From Desulfomicrobium apsheronum (GTDB taxonomy: Bacteria; Desulfobacterota; Desulfovibrionia; Desulfovibrionales; Desulfomicrobiaceae): a DNA stretch of 64,000 nucleotides. The notes beneath the pieces were generated by a model. It searched no databases. It had not been told where the DNA came from and saw only the letters and a list, made by a program, of their open reading frames with translations. Below, piece by piece: positions 1 through 10,261 of this stretch. The position numbers and the translations under genes were made by a program. The stretch's first letter is position 1, and every line of letters begins with the position of its first letter. The stretch lies in NCBI RefSeq assembly GCF_900114115.1, contig NZ_FORX01000001.1:310001-374000 (forward strand), written 5' to 3'.

Positions 1-969
1 GACATGCGCCTGGTGCAGAGTCTGGCTAGTGTCTCGGCCATGGCACACGCGCCCTTTATCGCTTCCGCAGGGCCTTCCTTTTTCGGCCTGAGCAGTTTTG
101 AGCGTCTGCCCGCTTTGAAGGATCTGCAGGATATCTTCAGCAGCACCCGCTATGCGAAATGGCAGGCTTTCCGCGATTCGGAAGACTCCCGATATGTTGG
201 TTTAGCCGTGCCGCGCTTCCTCCTCCGTCAGCCTTACGACCCCGAAGAAAATCCCGTCAGGGCTTTTGTCTACAAGGAAAGCGTCGACGACAATCACGAG
301 AATTTTTTGTGGGGCAACGCCGCTTTTGCCTTCGCTTCCCGCATTACGGACAGTTTCGCCAAATACCGCTGGGCCGCGAACATCATCGGTCCCCGTTCGG
401 GAGGCGCTGTCGAAGACCTGCCGGTCCATCTCTACGAAAGTCTTGGCGACATCGAGATGAAGATTCCCACCGAGATTCTCATCTCCGACCGCCGCGAATA
501 CGAACTGGCCGAGCAGGGGTTCATCGCCTTGACCATGCGCAAGGGCTCGGACAACGCGGCATTCTTTTCAGCCAATTCCTGTCAGAAGCCCAAGTTTTTC
601 GGCACTTCCGCCGAGGGGCGCGCGGCCGAGCTGAACTACCGTCTTGGCGCCCAGCTACCCTACCTGTTCATAGTCAGCAGGCTGGCGCATTACATAAAGG
701 TGCTGCAGCGCGAACACATCGGCTCCTGGAAGGAGCGTACGGACCTTGAGCGGGAATTGAACACCTGGATTCGTCAGTATGTTGCCGATCAGGAAAACCC
801 CAGTTCCGACACCAGGAGCCGTCGGCCGTTGCGGGACGCTCGTGTCATTGTGGAAGACATCGAGGGCGATCCGGGCTGGTACAGAGTCTCTTTGAGCGTG
901 CGTCCACATTTCAAGTACATGGGTGCGTATTTCACCCTGTCCCTGGTCGGCAAACTGGACAAGGAGTAG
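1..969 (+). CDS. tssC: T6SS contractile sheath large subunit TssC (VipB/ImpC), 5' truncated
   Basis: This is the C-terminal 322 residues of TssC, the large subunit that pairs with TssB to build the contractile sheath of the type VI tail. The frame is open at the window edge (GAC at 1-3), so the N-terminus and tssB lie upstream. Family hallmarks visible are the stretch around SAGPSFFGL, the region around PRFLLRQPYDP, and the C-terminal end YFTLSLVGKLDKE typical of EvpB-type proteins. It stops 4 bp before tssE, consistent with one transcript. Sheath identity is by family recognition and by the neighbouring tssEFG genes. Confidence 0.93.
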   Translation, partial: DMRLVQSLASVSAMAHAPFIASAGPSFFGLSSFERLPALKDLQDIFSSTRYAKWQAFRDSEDSRYVGLAVPRFLLRQPYDPEENPVRAFVYKESVDDNHENFLWGNAAFAFASRITDSFAKYRWAANIIGPRSGGAVEDLPVHLYESLGDIEMKIPTEILISDRREYELAEQGFIALTMRKGSDNAAFFSANSCQKPKFFGTSAEGRAAELNYRLGAQLPYLFIVSRLAHYIKVLQREHIGSWKERTDLERELNTWIRQYVADQENPSSDTRSRRPLRDARVIVEDIEGDPGWYRVSLSVRPHFKYMGAYFTLSLVGKLDKE

Positions 970-973
970 CGTC

Positions 974-1363
974 ATGGCGGGGAGTCTGTTCGACCGATTG
1001 ACGCGCGGCGAAGCGGGCCTGCGTATGGATGAGGACGAGTCCATCCGCAGGCATCTGCTGCGCATGCTGACGACGCGTCAGGGCGCGGTGCAGGCGCTGC
1101 CGGACTACGGGCTCCCCGACCTCAACGATCTGCGCCTCTCCAGGGCCGAGGTGATCAGGCGGTGTTGCTTGGCCATCGAAAACTGCATCGCCGGATACGA
1201 ACCGAGGCTTCATGACGCGAAGGTCGGATACGTGCATCTTGAGGAAGATCAGTTCGTCATGGCTTTTCGCATCGAGGCCATGCGAGTGGATTCCGAAGGC
1301 AGGCAGATACCGTGGCGCTGGTCCGTGGTCATGGATGGCGACCAAGTGAAGGAGACGGCGTGA
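974..1363 (+). CDS. tssE: T6SS baseplate subunit TssE (gp25-like)
   Basis: Predicted 129-residue baseplate protein related to phage T4 gp25 and lysozyme-like tail proteins; in T6SS it sits in the baseplate wedge with TssF and TssG and helps start sheath polymerisation. The N-terminus (SLFDRLTRGE) and the pattern RHLLRMLTTRQGAVQALPDYG are typical of TssE. The ATG at 974 was chosen because it lies 4 bp after the tssC stop and gives the usual family length; a longer frame from 923 would overlap tssC. Its stop overlaps the tssF start by 4 bp (GTGA). Confidence 0.92.
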   Translation: MAGSLFDRLTRGEAGLRMDEDESIRRHLLRMLTTRQGAVQALPDYGLPDLNDLRLSRAEVIRRCCLAIENCIAGYEPRLHDAKVGYVHLEEDQFVMAFRIEAMRVDSEGRQIPWRWSVVMDGDQVKETA

Positions 1364-3135
1364 GCTCCTTCAACCGTTACTATCTGGACGAACTCGTTTC
1401 GTTGCGCGAACTTGGCCGCGAATATTCCAGGAATAATCCGTCCCTGGCTCCTTTTTTCGATACCCCCCAGCGTGATCCGGATGTGGAGCGCATCCTGGAG
1501 GGCGTGGCCTTTCTGTGCGGGCGCCTGCGGCAGAAGCTGGACGACGAGCTGCCAGAAATCACTCACGCCCTGTTCAGTCTGCTCTGGCCCAACTATCTGC
1601 GCACCATCCCGTCCTGCAGCATCGTGCGTTATGAGCCGGCGGCCAATTTGACCTGGGCCGTGACGATTCCGCGCGGGACCATGGTGGAGTCGGTGGAAGT
1701 GGAGGGCACCAAATGCCTCTTCCGTACGGTTTACGAAAACCAAGTGTTACCCGTTCAGCTTAATGAGCAGACCGTTTTCGAGCACGACGGACAGATCATT
1801 CTGGCTCTTCGTTTCGGGATCATCGGCTCTAGCCTTGAGAACATTCCGCTTTCCAGGTTGCGCCTGTTTTTCACTGGCGAGCCGGCGATCGCCCATTCCC
1901 TGTACTTCACCCTGACGCGTAGCGTCCGCGAGATACGCTTTCTGTTGCGGGGGAAGCAGGGGGCATACCGGCCAGTCCATGCTCTTTCGCCGGAAATGAT
2001 CCGCCCAGTCGGTTTCCAGGAGGACGAGGGTCTGTATCCCTACCCGGCCAACACGTTTCCCGGATATCGCATCATCCAGGAATATTTCTGCTTCAGCGAG
2101 AAATTTCTGTTCGTGGAAATTTCGGGACTCGATACCTGCGTCGCGGCCGGAAAAGATGCTGTGGCGGGGGCCGATGAATTCGTACTGCATTTTGTGCTGT
2201 CGGAATTCCCGGAGCAGTACGAATCCTGGCGGCGGGATAACATCCAGCTGTTCTGCACTCCCGTGGTCAACCTCTTCCCCATGGATGCCACTCCCCTGAC
2301 CGTGGATCACCGTCAGACCGAATACCGCATCGTGCCCGATCCGAGGCTTCCGGACCACTATGCCGTGTACAGCGTGGAACGGGTGCGCAGATGGGGGAGC
2401 AATGGCAAGTTTCGGCGCGAATACAGGGCCTTCGAGTCCTTTGAACACGGAAGTTCCCCGGATATCGACGCGGCCTACTACCGTCTTCGCCTGAGGCCCT
2501 CTATCAACGACGAGAGCACGGAAACCTATATATCCATCGTGCACTCCCAAACTTCGCCTGCGGCTCAGGACGAGGAGATCATTTCCCTGGAACTGACGTG
2601 CACGAACCGCCTCCTGCCGTCCCGTCTGATCGTCGGGGACATAAACACTCATGCCGACGACACGCCGGACACCGTGACCCTGGGAAACATCACTCCGGTC
2701 ACTCCGCCCTACACGCCCCCCTTGGAGGGAGACCTGCTCTGGCGGCTCATTTCCAACATGTCCCTCAACTACCTGCCTTTGGGCAACGTGCATGCCATGC
2801 GGGCCCTCATCGCAAGTTATGACTTCCGGGCGCTGCATGACCGCAACAGGGCGCGGATTCTGAACAAGATGCTGGGAGGCATGACGGGCATCGAATCGAA
2901 GGAGACGGATCGGATCTATCAGGGCCTGCCGGTGCGCGGCGCGGTGACGCGGCTGACCCTGGACCGCGTGGGGTTCAGCTGCGAGGGCGACATGTGCCTC
3001 TTTGCATCGGTCATCAATGAGTTCCTGGCGCTGTACGCCACGGTCAACAGTTTTCATCAGCTCGTGGTCGTCGATGCGAGGCGGGGAGAGGAATACCAGT
3101 GGCCGGCAAGGCTCGGGAGGAAACTGATTCCGTGA
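1360..3135 (+). CDS. tssF: T6SS baseplate subunit TssF (ImpG/VasA)
   Basis: A 591-residue protein with the TssF signature: N-terminal FNRYYLDELVSLRELGREY, then DPDVERILEGVAFLCGRLRQKLDDELPE and LLWPNYLRTIPSC. TssF forms the bulk of the baseplate wedge with two copies per TssG. The start is taken as the GTG at 1360, which overlaps the tssE stop (GTGA) and gives the canonical N-terminus; an in-frame ATG at 1312 would lie inside tssE. The length matches the family norm of about 600 residues. The stop overlaps tssG by 4 bp. Confidence 0.95.
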   Translation: MSSFNRYYLDELVSLRELGREYSRNNPSLAPFFDTPQRDPDVERILEGVAFLCGRLRQKLDDELPEITHALFSLLWPNYLRTIPSCSIVRYEPAANLTWAVTIPRGTMVESVEVEGTKCLFRTVYENQVLPVQLNEQTVFEHDGQIILALRFGIIGSSLENIPLSRLRLFFTGEPAIAHSLYFTLTRSVREIRFLLRGKQGAYRPVHALSPEMIRPVGFQEDEGLYPYPANTFPGYRIIQEYFCFSEKFLFVEISGLDTCVAAGKDAVAGADEFVLHFVLSEFPEQYESWRRDNIQLFCTPVVNLFPMDATPLTVDHRQTEYRIVPDPRLPDHYAVYSVERVRRWGSNGKFRREYRAFESFEHGSSPDIDAAYYRLRLRPSINDESTETYISIVHSQTSPAAQDEEIISLELTCTNRLLPSRLIVGDINTHADDTPDTVTLGNITPVTPPYTPPLEGDLLWRLISNMSLNYLPLGNVHAMRALIASYDFRALHDRNRARILNKMLGGMTGIESKETDRIYQGLPVRGAVTRLTLDRVGFSCEGDMCLFASVINEFLALYATVNSFHQLVVVDARRGEEYQWPARLGRKLIP

Positions 3136-4133
3136 ACGATCCCCAGAAGTCCGAAGGACTCTCAATGACGGAGGCTGCGGCCCGCATCTGCGGTAGCTAC
3201 GCCTTTTCCCGGGCGGTTGAGCACCTGCTGCGCGTAGGCGGCGACAAGCATCCCCCGGAAGATTGGCTGCGGTTCAAGGTCAACCCGAACCTGTCCTTTC
3301 CTCCCGGCGACATCCAGGGTGCGACTCGAAGTGATGGTGACGGCAAAGACGGGCGCGTCTGGTTCGTGCTCAACCTGATGGGATTGCATGGGGCGGCTTC
3401 GCCGCTTCCCGCCTATTTCACCGAGCATGTTGCGCAGCACCAGGACGAGCCGGATGCGTTGCGCGATTTTTTCGACGTGATCAACCATCACCTTGTCTCG
3501 CTCTTATACGGAATCTGGAACAAATACCGCTATTATCTTCAGTTTAGGGGCAACGGGACGGACGTCAATTCAAGGCATTTTTTCAGTTTCATCGGCCTTG
3601 GGCACAAGGAACTGCAGGGCAGCAGCAGTCTGCGACGCGAACGGCTTCTTTCGTACATGGGCCTCATCGCATTCAGCGGAGAGGCGGCCGGTTCACTGGA
3701 GAGCATTCTGCGTCATTACTTCGGGCACCCTCTTGTGCACATCATCCCCTGCATACGTCGTCTGGTGCCAATCCCTGCGGACCAGCAATGTTCCCTGGGG
3801 CTGGCCAACTGCAGATTGTCCGTGGATTTTCTGCTGGGCAGCAAGGTGCTTGACCAGACCGGCAAATTCCGTGTGCTTTTCGACAATCTTTCCTGGAAAC
3901 GATTCACAGGCTTTTTGCCCGGTGGAAGTCTCTTTTCGGAACTGCAGACCCTGGTGCGCTTCGTGCTCCGCTCGCGACTTGGCTTTGACGTGGAACTCAG
4001 GCTTCGCCCTTCGGAGATTCCCGAGTTCATCATCGGCCAGGGCAGCCCGTGCCGTCTTGGCTGGACAACCTGGGCGGGAGTCGGGGGTGATGGGGTTATC
4101 GTGCTTGAAACAGACAGCAGGTATGTGGACTAA
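3132..4133 (+). CDS. tssG: T6SS baseplate subunit TssG (ImpH/VasB)
   Basis: A 333-residue TssG-like baseplate protein. Family features include RFKVNPNLSFPPGDI near the N-terminus, the NLMGLHGAASPLPAYFTEHV block and FFDVINHHLVSLLYGIWNKY. It joins TssF in the wedge that docks on the membrane complex through TssK. The GTG start at 3132 overlaps the tssF stop, arguing for translational coupling; ATG 3165 is a possible shorter start. The gene ends 3 bp before clpV. Confidence 0.93.
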   Translation: MNDPQKSEGLSMTEAAARICGSYAFSRAVEHLLRVGGDKHPPEDWLRFKVNPNLSFPPGDIQGATRSDGDGKDGRVWFVLNLMGLHGAASPLPAYFTEHVAQHQDEPDALRDFFDVINHHLVSLLYGIWNKYRYYLQFRGNGTDVNSRHFFSFIGLGHKELQGSSSLRRERLLSYMGLIAFSGEAAGSLESILRHYFGHPLVHIIPCIRRLVPIPADQQCSLGLANCRLSVDFLLGSKVLDQTGKFRVLFDNLSWKRFTGFLPGGSLFSELQTLVRFVLRSRLGFDVELRLRPSEIPEFIIGQGSPCRLGWTTWAGVGGDGVIVLETDSRYVD

Positions 4134-4136
4134 CTT

Positions 4137-6734
4137 ATGATCTCAATGAATCTTTCTTCTCTTGTCGGTGCCCTTGACGAAACTTCTCGCGAGGCTCTTG
4201 AGGAGGCGGCCGGTGGCTGCGTGAGCCGGGGCGGCTTCGAGATAGGTATCGATGATTACATGGAAAAACTGCTCGTAACGCAGGAGATGACGGACATCTT
4301 CACGCAGTTCGACCGCAGTCTCGACACCATGCGCGGATTGCTCGTCCGGGCCGTGCGGCGGGAGACGTCCACGTCACGGCCGGTCTTTTCGCCGCTTCTC
4401 GTCGGGTTCCTGCAGGAGGCCTATCTGCTGGCGAGTCTGGAGCTGCGTCGGGACAAGGTAGGGGTCGGCGAACTGGTCCTGGCCCTTCTGCTCAACCCTG
4501 CGCGCTATGGGGCCATGCCCTTCTATCAGGAACTTGGGCAGATCCCCTGTGACGCCTTGCGCCGTCTGTTGGACGGGTTGCGGGAAGGGCGGAGCACTCC
4601 TGCCGGCAGCCGGGAGTCAAACGGAGGCGGAGGGTTCCTGGAAAAGTACGCCACGGATTTCACCGCCGACGCCCGGGCGGGGCGCACGGACCCGGTTTTT
4701 GCCAGAGGGCCCGAAATACGTATGATGATCGACATCCTGACACGGCGCCGCAAGAACAACCCCATTCTCGTGGGCGATCCGGGCGTGGGCAAAACCGCCG
4801 TGGTGGAAGGTCTGGCCCTGCGTGTCGTCGAAGGGCTCGTGCCCGATGCCCTGACCGGAGTGCGCATCGTCGGACTGGACATGGGGCGTTTGCAGGCGGG
4901 GGCCAGCGTGAAGGGAGAGTTTGAAAAACGGCTCAAGGGCGTCATCGACGAGGTCAAGGCCGCGCCCGTTCCGACTATTCTCTTCATCGACGAGGCGCAC
5001 ACCCTGGTGGGAGCGGGCAATGCCCCGGGGGCGGGCGATGGGGCGAATCTGCTCAAGCCCGCCCTGGCTCGGGGCGAGATGCGAACCATCGCGGCCACAA
5101 CCTGGAGCGAGTACAAGAAATATTTCGAGAAGGACGCGGCCCTGGCCCGCCGTTTCCAGCTGGTCAAGCTGGATGAGCCGTCCGTGGAGGAAACGGTGAC
5201 CATCCTGCGCGGTATCGTCCCCCATTACGAGAAGACCCATAATGTCTATGTCCGCGACGACGCGATTTTGTGCACGGCGGAACTTTCATGCCGTTATCTG
5301 AGCGGCCGCCGTTTGCCCGACAAGGCCATCGACGTCCTGGACACGGCCTGCGCCAGGGTGCGGGTGAGTCATGGTGCCAAGCCGCTGGCCCTTGAGGCTC
5401 TCGAAGAAGAGTTGGCCTCGGTCCGCAGGGAACTCGACGCGCTGGAGCGTGATTTCGCGACCTGCGGTCTGGAAAGCGCCGATCCGCAAGGCAGCGAAAG
5501 ACACGCGGGCCTGCGCGGGCGGGTCGACCAGCTTGTCCGGGACATGGAGGTCCTTGCCGGACGCTGGACCAGGGAACGCGGCCTCGTCGAGTCCATCCTC
5601 GGGCGGCGCAATCAGCCCGGCGGGCAGGATTGCAGGAGCACGGGGGAGGATACGAGGGGTCTGGTGGACGAATTGCGTATTGAACAAGCCGGCCAGCCCC
5701 TTGTTTTTCACGAAGTCACTCCGGCACTGGTGCGCGGCATTGTCTCCGAATGGACCGGAATTCCCGTGTCGAAACTCGGCGGCGACGGAGTCGGTGTGAT
5801 CGAGCGGCTGGGGGAGGATTTGCGCCGACGGGTCCGGGGCCAGGATTTCGCTCTACAGACCATCGAACGGACAGTCCTGGCTGCCCAGGTCGGACTCAAC
5901 AGTCCGACCAAGCCCACTGGCATATTCTTGCTGGTGGGCCCCTCCGGTGTCGGCAAGACCGAAACGGCTCTGGCCGTGGCCGACGCGCTGTTCGGGGGTT
6001 CCCACATGCTGGTCTGCATCAACATGTCTGAATTCCAGGAGAAGCATACGGTCTCGCGTCTCATCGGATCGCCTCCGGGCTATGTGGGTTTTGGCGAGGG
6101 TGGGCGCCTGACCGAGGCCGTACGGAGACAGCCCTACTGCGCCGTGCTCTTCGATGAAGTGGAGAAGGCGCACCCCGAGGTGCTGAATCTTTTTTATCAG
6201 ATCTTCGACAAGGGCATGCTTGCCGATGGCGAAGGGCGAGAGGTGGATTTTCGCAACTGCGTCATCTTCATGACCTCGAATATCGGCGGCGACATTGTGT
6301 CGGTCCTTTGCGAAGAGGATGAAGCCCCCGATCCGGAAGCGCTGAAGGAAGCCCTGCGTCCGGCCTTGCTTCGGCATTTCCAGCCGGCGCTGCTCGGTCG
6401 CATGACTGTCGTGCCCTACACCTCCATTCGAGGCGAAACCTTAAGAGAGCTCGTCGAGATGAAGTTGGCCAAGGTTAAGACTCGCCTAGTCGGGAGGCAT
6501 CGGATCAACCTGCACTGGGAAGAGGAGGTGGCAGCCTCCATTATGGCCAGCTGCACGGCGGTGGAGACCGGGGCGCGCAATATCGACCACATCATCGGAA
6601 CCTCGTTGTTGCCCGGCATCGCCACCACACTTCTCGGAGCTCTCGGCGAAAACGGAAATCCCTGTGGCGAGCTGCGCGTGGGGCTGAACAGAACGGACGG
6701 CTCGTTCACATTCGACCTGGGGGGCCGGTCGTGA
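4137..6734 (+). CDS. clpV: T6SS sheath-disassembly ATPase ClpV (TssH)
   Basis: An 865-residue Clp/Hsp100 AAA+ ATPase that recognises contracted TssBC sheath in the cytosol and unfolds it for recycling. Domains: an N-terminal domain (about 1-160), AAA1 with Walker A GDPGVGKT at 213-220 and Walker B around LFIDEAHTL, a middle coiled-coil insertion (about 440-560), and AAA2 with Walker A GPSGVGKT at 601-608 followed by [12 protein letters not shown]. The placement between tssG and other tss genes favours ClpV over ClpB. Start ATG 4137; ATG 4146 is an alternative. The last codons overlap the following regulator by 4 bp. Confidence 0.95.
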   Translation: MISMNLSSLVGALDETSREALEEAAGGCVSRGGFEIGIDDYMEKLLVTQEMTDIFTQFDRSLDTMRGLLVRAVRRETSTSRPVFSPLLVGFLQEAYLLASLELRRDKVGVGELVLALLLNPARYGAMPFYQELGQIPCDALRRLLDGLREGRSTPAGSRESNGGGGFLEKYATDFTADARAGRTDPVFARGPEIRMMIDILTRRRKNNPILVGDPGVGKTAVVEGLALRVVEGLVPDALTGVRIVGLDMGRLQAGASVKGEFEKRLKGVIDEVKAAPVPTILFIDEAHTLVGAGNAPGAGDGANLLKPALARGEMRTIAATTWSEYKKYFEKDAALARRFQLVKLDEPSVEETVTILRGIVPHYEKTHNVYVRDDAILCTAELSCRYLSGRRLPDKAIDVLDTACARVRVSHGAKPLALEALEEELASVRRELDALERDFATCGLESADPQGSERHAGLRGRVDQLVRDMEVLAGRWTRERGLVESILGRRNQPGGQDCRSTGEDTRGLVDELRIEQAGQPLVFHEVTPALVRGIVSEWTGIPVSKLGGDGVGVIERLGEDLRRRVRGQDFALQTIERTVLAAQVGLNSPTKPTGIFLLVGPSGVGKTETALAVADALFGGSHMLVCINMSEFQEKHTVSRLIGSPPGYVGFGEGGRLTEAVRRQPYCAVLFDEVEKAHPEVLNLFYQIFDKGMLADGEGREVDFRNCVIFMTSNIGGDIVSVLCEEDEAPDPEALKEALRPALLRHFQPALLGRMTVVPYTSIRGETLRELVEMKLAKVKTRLVGRHRINLHWEEEVAASIMASCTAVETGARNIDHIIGTSLLPGIATTLLGALGENGNPCGELRVGLNRTDGSFTFDLGGRS

Positions 6735-8254
6735 CGGATGTTCTGGCTCTCAGGGAGTGGGGCGAACGTCTGCGTGGCTGTTCCCGGCCCGCTGAAGTGG
6801 CTCGTTGTCTGGCCAGCGCCGTGGCGGCTCTGGTCGAAACACGGACTTGTGCGGTCGGCGTCTTTCTTTTCGACCAGGCCAGACAGTCCCTGCTGCTGGC
6901 GGGCCGCCATCCCCGCGACGAGGCAGTCTCCAGCGAATTGCCCGCCATTCCCGCGTGGGAACTGGACGACCCTCTGGCCTTCAGCGTGCACTGCGGCAAG
7001 GCATGTCGGGTTGATTCGGAATTGTACGCGGGGCTTCCCCTATCCCTTGAACAGCTCTGCGCCGACATCGAAGGTCACATCCGATGCGCGGTGGTGGAGC
7101 CCCTGACGGCACCGGGGAATGTTGTCCTGGGCGGAGTCGTCATGGCCTTCCGGAGCAGGGTGGATATACTGGCCGATCATGTGCGGATCGTGCTCGATTA
7201 CGCCGCTGCCGTATTGGACGTGGTCACGCTTAAGGGGCGGCATCACTCCATCGTGAATGGTTTGAGCGAAGATTGCATCCGCCTTGAACGTGAAGCCAGG
7301 GAGGCTCGGCAGCGGCCAGAGAAAAGCATTCTCGGGCAGAGCGAATCCATGGAGGAAATCCGGGCGATGGTCGTGAACATTTCGGCCAGCGACGTGCCGG
7401 TTCTCATTACCGGCGAGACGGGTACGGGCAAGGAGGTTGTGGCTACGGCAATCCACAATGCAAGCAGTCGTCGCCAGGGTCCCTTTGTGCAGATCAACTG
7501 CGCGGCCCTGCCATCCAATCTCTTGGAGAGCGAGCTGTTCGGACACCGCAAGGGCGCTTTCAGCGGAGCGGAGGCCGATCATACGGGCCTGTTGCGCAGC
7601 GCTAACGGAGGGACTGTCCTGCTGGACGAAATCGGGGACATGCCGCTCAATGTCCAGTCCAAGCTGCTCCGGGTGCTGCAGGAGCACACCGTGCGCCCCG
7701 TGGGGGACATTCGTTCGCACGCCGTGAACATCCGTGTCTTGGCGGCTACCAACCGAGATATGGAAGAGGCCGTGGAGCAGGGCGTCTTTCGACGCGATCT
7801 CTTTCATCGGTTGGCCCTGTTTCATCTGAAGCTTCCACCGCTGCGCGAACGTTTGGGAGATCTGCCAATTCTTGCCCGACATTGTCTGGCGCAGCTTTCG
7901 GTTCGATATCAGCGACCTGGCCTTAGTATAGCACCGGAAGCCTGGGCAGCGCTGCGATCCTTGCCTTATCGCGGAAACGTTCGAGAATTTTTTTCCAAAC
8001 TGGAGCGGGCAGTGATCATGATGCATAAAGACGCGACCGTTATCTCCGCGGAAGGCATTCTTGGTGAATATTCTACATGTAAGTACGGAAAAATGAGACT
8101 GCATGAGCTTGTCAGTACGTATGAATCGTCCGTTATCCTTGAATTCATGAAGTTTTACGAAAACAGGAAGAAGGATGTGTCGCAGTCTCTTGGGATACCG
8201 ATTCGTACACTTAATCACAAACTCAGGCGTATTGTTGATTGCAGCTCTTCATAA
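6731..8254 (+). CDS. Sigma-54-dependent transcriptional activator of the T6SS cluster (GAF-AAA+-Fis HTH)
   Basis: A 507-residue enhancer-binding protein, comparable in architecture to VasH. An N-terminal GAF-like sensor (about 20-155) is followed by the AAA+ domain with Walker A GETGTGKE at 228-235, Walker B LLDEIGD and an arginine finger region RRDLFHRL, then a Fis-type helix-turn-helix ([18 protein letters not shown]) at the C-terminus. The sigma-54 contact loop reads GAFSGA at 275-280 instead of the usual GAFTGA. The GTG start at 6731 overlaps the clpV stop. Its position inside the operon suggests it activates sigma-54 promoters of T6SS genes, possibly hcp or the cluster itself; no clear -24/-12 element was found here. 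The 3' end is more AT-rich than its neighbours. Confidence 0.9.
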   Translation: MTDVLALREWGERLRGCSRPAEVARCLASAVAALVETRTCAVGVFLFDQARQSLLLAGRHPRDEAVSSELPAIPAWELDDPLAFSVHCGKACRVDSELYAGLPLSLEQLCADIEGHIRCAVVEPLTAPGNVVLGGVVMAFRSRVDILADHVRIVLDYAAAVLDVVTLKGRHHSIVNGLSEDCIRLEREAREARQRPEKSILGQSESMEEIRAMVVNISASDVPVLITGETGTGKEVVATAIHNASSRRQGPFVQINCAALPSNLLESELFGHRKGAFSGAEADHTGLLRSANGGTVLLDEIGDMPLNVQSKLLRVLQEHTVRPVGDIRSHAVNIRVLAATNRDMEEAVEQGVFRRDLFHRLALFHLKLPPLRERLGDLPILARHCLAQLSVRYQRPGLSIAPEAWAALRSLPYRGNVREFFSKLERAVIMMHKDATVISAEGILGEYSTCKYGKMRLHELVSTYESSVILEFMKFYENRKKDVSQSLGIPIRTLNHKLRRIVDCSSS

Positions 8255-8299
8255 CGTGTGTTTATTGAAATATATTCCTCTGGAGTAGCCGTGGAGTTG

Positions 8300-9634
8300 A
8301 TGTTTGAAATCATAAGCCGACAAAAGTTTTCGGCAAATTTTCCTACCAGTCACGTTTTCAGTGAGGCGGGCGGATTTATTGGACGATCAGACGAATGTGA
8401 ATGGATACTTCCAGACAGAGGAAGGCGCATCTCTCGAAAACATGCAATAATCAGTTGTGATGGTCATGCGTTTTATATCGAAGACGTCAGTCGCAACGGG
8501 ATTTTTACACAACCGGGCACGATGCCGCTGGAAAGGGGCGCGCAGCACAAGATCGAGCACGGGAACAGCTACATTATAGGCATCTATTCCTTTCAGGCTC
8601 GCCTTCTCCATCGCCCAGATGCGTATATTGAGCCGCGAGCGGGCGAGAATTTTCTACTCCCGGCCGACAACATGCTGTCCTCCGACCCCTTGATCGCCTT
8701 GGAGCAGCAGGAGAATTTCGAGGTCAAGCGCCGTCTGGGTTACTATGACGACCTGCTCGGTGAAACCATGCAGGGACAAGGGGACTCTCCCGCTGATCAC
8801 AACAGCGTGGCTACGGACAGTCTGTGTCATGTGAACATGATTCCGGAATCCGAGGTTATTGAACTGCCAGAAGATTGGGACGATGACACTGACAGCGCCT
8901 TGTCAGCGGCGGCTCCGGCAGCGTCACCCGCCACTCCGACAGCCTCATTCGCTGCTCCTGCAACACCCTTAGCTGCTCCGGCAACGTCACCCGCCGTCGA
9001 GCAGGGTTCTCCCACGCAAGATCGCGTTCCGGTACCGGAAACCGATGTTTTTTTCAGGATGCTCGGTTTTTCCCAAATCCCCGATTCGCCGCAGGAACGT
9101 GAGCGCATGCTCGGCCAGGCGGCTGAAATCATACTCGCGGCGGTGGACGGACTGCATCACTGTTTGCGAAATCAGGCCGAATGCAAGGCCGATCTGCGCC
9201 TTCCCGTTACCACGATGCGGTTGTCCGACAACAACCCTCTCAACTTCACTCCCACTTCCAAGGTCGCCCTGGAGCATCTGCTTGGCCCCGCGCGAGAGGG
9301 CATGCTTCCGGCAGGAAAGGCCATGCTCTCCGGCTTCAATGCGTTGCACGGGCATCACCTGGGACTCGTGGCAGGCGCCCGGGCGTCCATCCGGGCCGTT
9401 CTTGAAAAAATATCCCCCAAGTCCGTGGAGGCGCGTCTGGAATGCAATGGCCCTGTTTATTTTGGGCACAAGGCCAGACTTTGGCATTTGTTTCAGAAAA
9501 TGCATCAGGCGCTTCTGGATGATCATGAGGGCTTTGCCGCTCTATTTTTGCATGATTTTGCCCGCGCTTACGATATGCAGATAAGGACGCTCAACCCGTT
9601 GACGGAGCGCTCTGTTTTCAAAGGAGATTTATGA
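8300..9634 (+). CDS. tagH: T6SS-associated FHA-domain protein (TagH/Fha1 type)
   Basis: A protein of about 444 residues with an N-terminal forkhead-associated domain: GGFIGRSDECEWILPD, RRISRKHAII and DVSRNGIFTQ carry the Gly-Arg, Ser, His and Asn residues that bind phosphothreonine. A Pro/Ala/Thr-rich linker follows, then a C-terminal domain (about 250-440) like those of T6SS FHA proteins. With the kinase and PP2C phosphatase downstream it probably forms the threonine-phosphorylation switch of the apparatus. The start is uncertain: ATG 8300 gives the normal domain start, GTG 8291 has GGAG 5 nt upstream, and GTG 8258 is further out. Confidence 0.85.
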   Translation: MFEIISRQKFSANFPTSHVFSEAGGFIGRSDECEWILPDRGRRISRKHAIISCDGHAFYIEDVSRNGIFTQPGTMPLERGAQHKIEHGNSYIIGIYSFQARLLHRPDAYIEPRAGENFLLPADNMLSSDPLIALEQQENFEVKRRLGYYDDLLGETMQGQGDSPADHNSVATDSLCHVNMIPESEVIELPEDWDDDTDSALSAAAPAASPATPTASFAAPATPLAAPATSPAVEQGSPTQDRVPVPETDVFFRMLGFSQIPDSPQERERMLGQAAEIILAAVDGLHHCLRNQAECKADLRLPVTTMRLSDNNPLNFTPTSKVALEHLLGPAREGMLPAGKAMLSGFNALHGHHLGLVAGARASIRAVLEKISPKSVEARLECNGPVYFGHKARLWHLFQKMHQALLDDHEGFAALFLHDFARAYDMQIRTLNPLTERSVFKGDL

Positions 9635-10245
9635 TGCGTTACGCCCTTGTTTTATTCATGCTGTCGGTGCTCGGTTTTCTCGGAGGATGTGCCAAACCCC
9701 GGATCGACCTTGCCGTAGCCAGTCAGCTCAATTCCAATCCCGACCATACGGGGCGGCCATCTCCGGTCATCGTCAAGGTTTACGAGTTGCGATCCGATCT
9801 GGCGTTCAGCCAATCGGATTTTCGTCCTCTCTTCGAGACGCCGGTTCAGGTCCTCGGGGCCGATCTTCTCGCGGCGGACGAACTGGTGTTCGTTCCGGGA
9901 GAAGCCCGGCGAATTATTTACGAGCCTGTCGAGGGAACACGATTTCTTGGCTTGCTGGCCGGATTTCGCCAGGTGGAGCGGGCCAAGTGGAAGGTCGTCT
10001 CCCCCATCGATTTCGAAGGGGTGAACACCATCGGAATAGAAATCCGTGACGCTACGCTGATACTCATCCCCGGCGAAGAGGTTTCTGATTGGGATCCCTT
10101 GCAAGCGGTGCACAAGTTTCACAACCCCACAGGGGAGGACACTGCTGCCATGGATGAAGGCGTATCGGCCGAACCGCCTGCCTCCGCTGTCCGTGAATCT
10201 TCCTCTGGACGTGGACGTGACGGGTCCGCTCTGGGCGACAGATAA
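9631..10245 (+). CDS. tssJ: T6SS outer-membrane lipoprotein TssJ
   Basis: A 204-residue lipoprotein. The signal peptide ends in a lipobox (FLGGC) with the lipidated Cys at about residue 20 to 21, followed by a beta-rich domain containing VIVKVYELRSDLAFSQSDF and a conserved LF-x-TP segment characteristic of TssJ. It anchors the TssLM trans-envelope complex at the outer membrane. AAGGAG lies at 9621-9626; ATG 9631 overlaps the FHA stop (ATGA), and ATG 9634 is equally spaced for that ribosome site. Ends 16 bp before tssK. Confidence 0.9.
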   Translation: MMRYALVLFMLSVLGFLGGCAKPRIDLAVASQLNSNPDHTGRPSPVIVKVYELRSDLAFSQSDFRPLFETPVQVLGADLLAADELVFVPGEARRIIYEPVEGTRFLGLLAGFRQVERAKWKVVSPIDFEGVNTIGIEIRDATLILIPGEEVSDWDPLQAVHKFHNPTGEDTAAMDEGVSAEPPASAVRESSSGRGRDGSALGDR

Positions 10246-10261
10246 CGGCCGGGAGAACTTT

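Noticed and set aside
1747-3165. A 472-codon open frame antisense to tssF
   Set aside because: Opposite a certain tssF gene, no ribosome site, and composition typical of a shadow frame.
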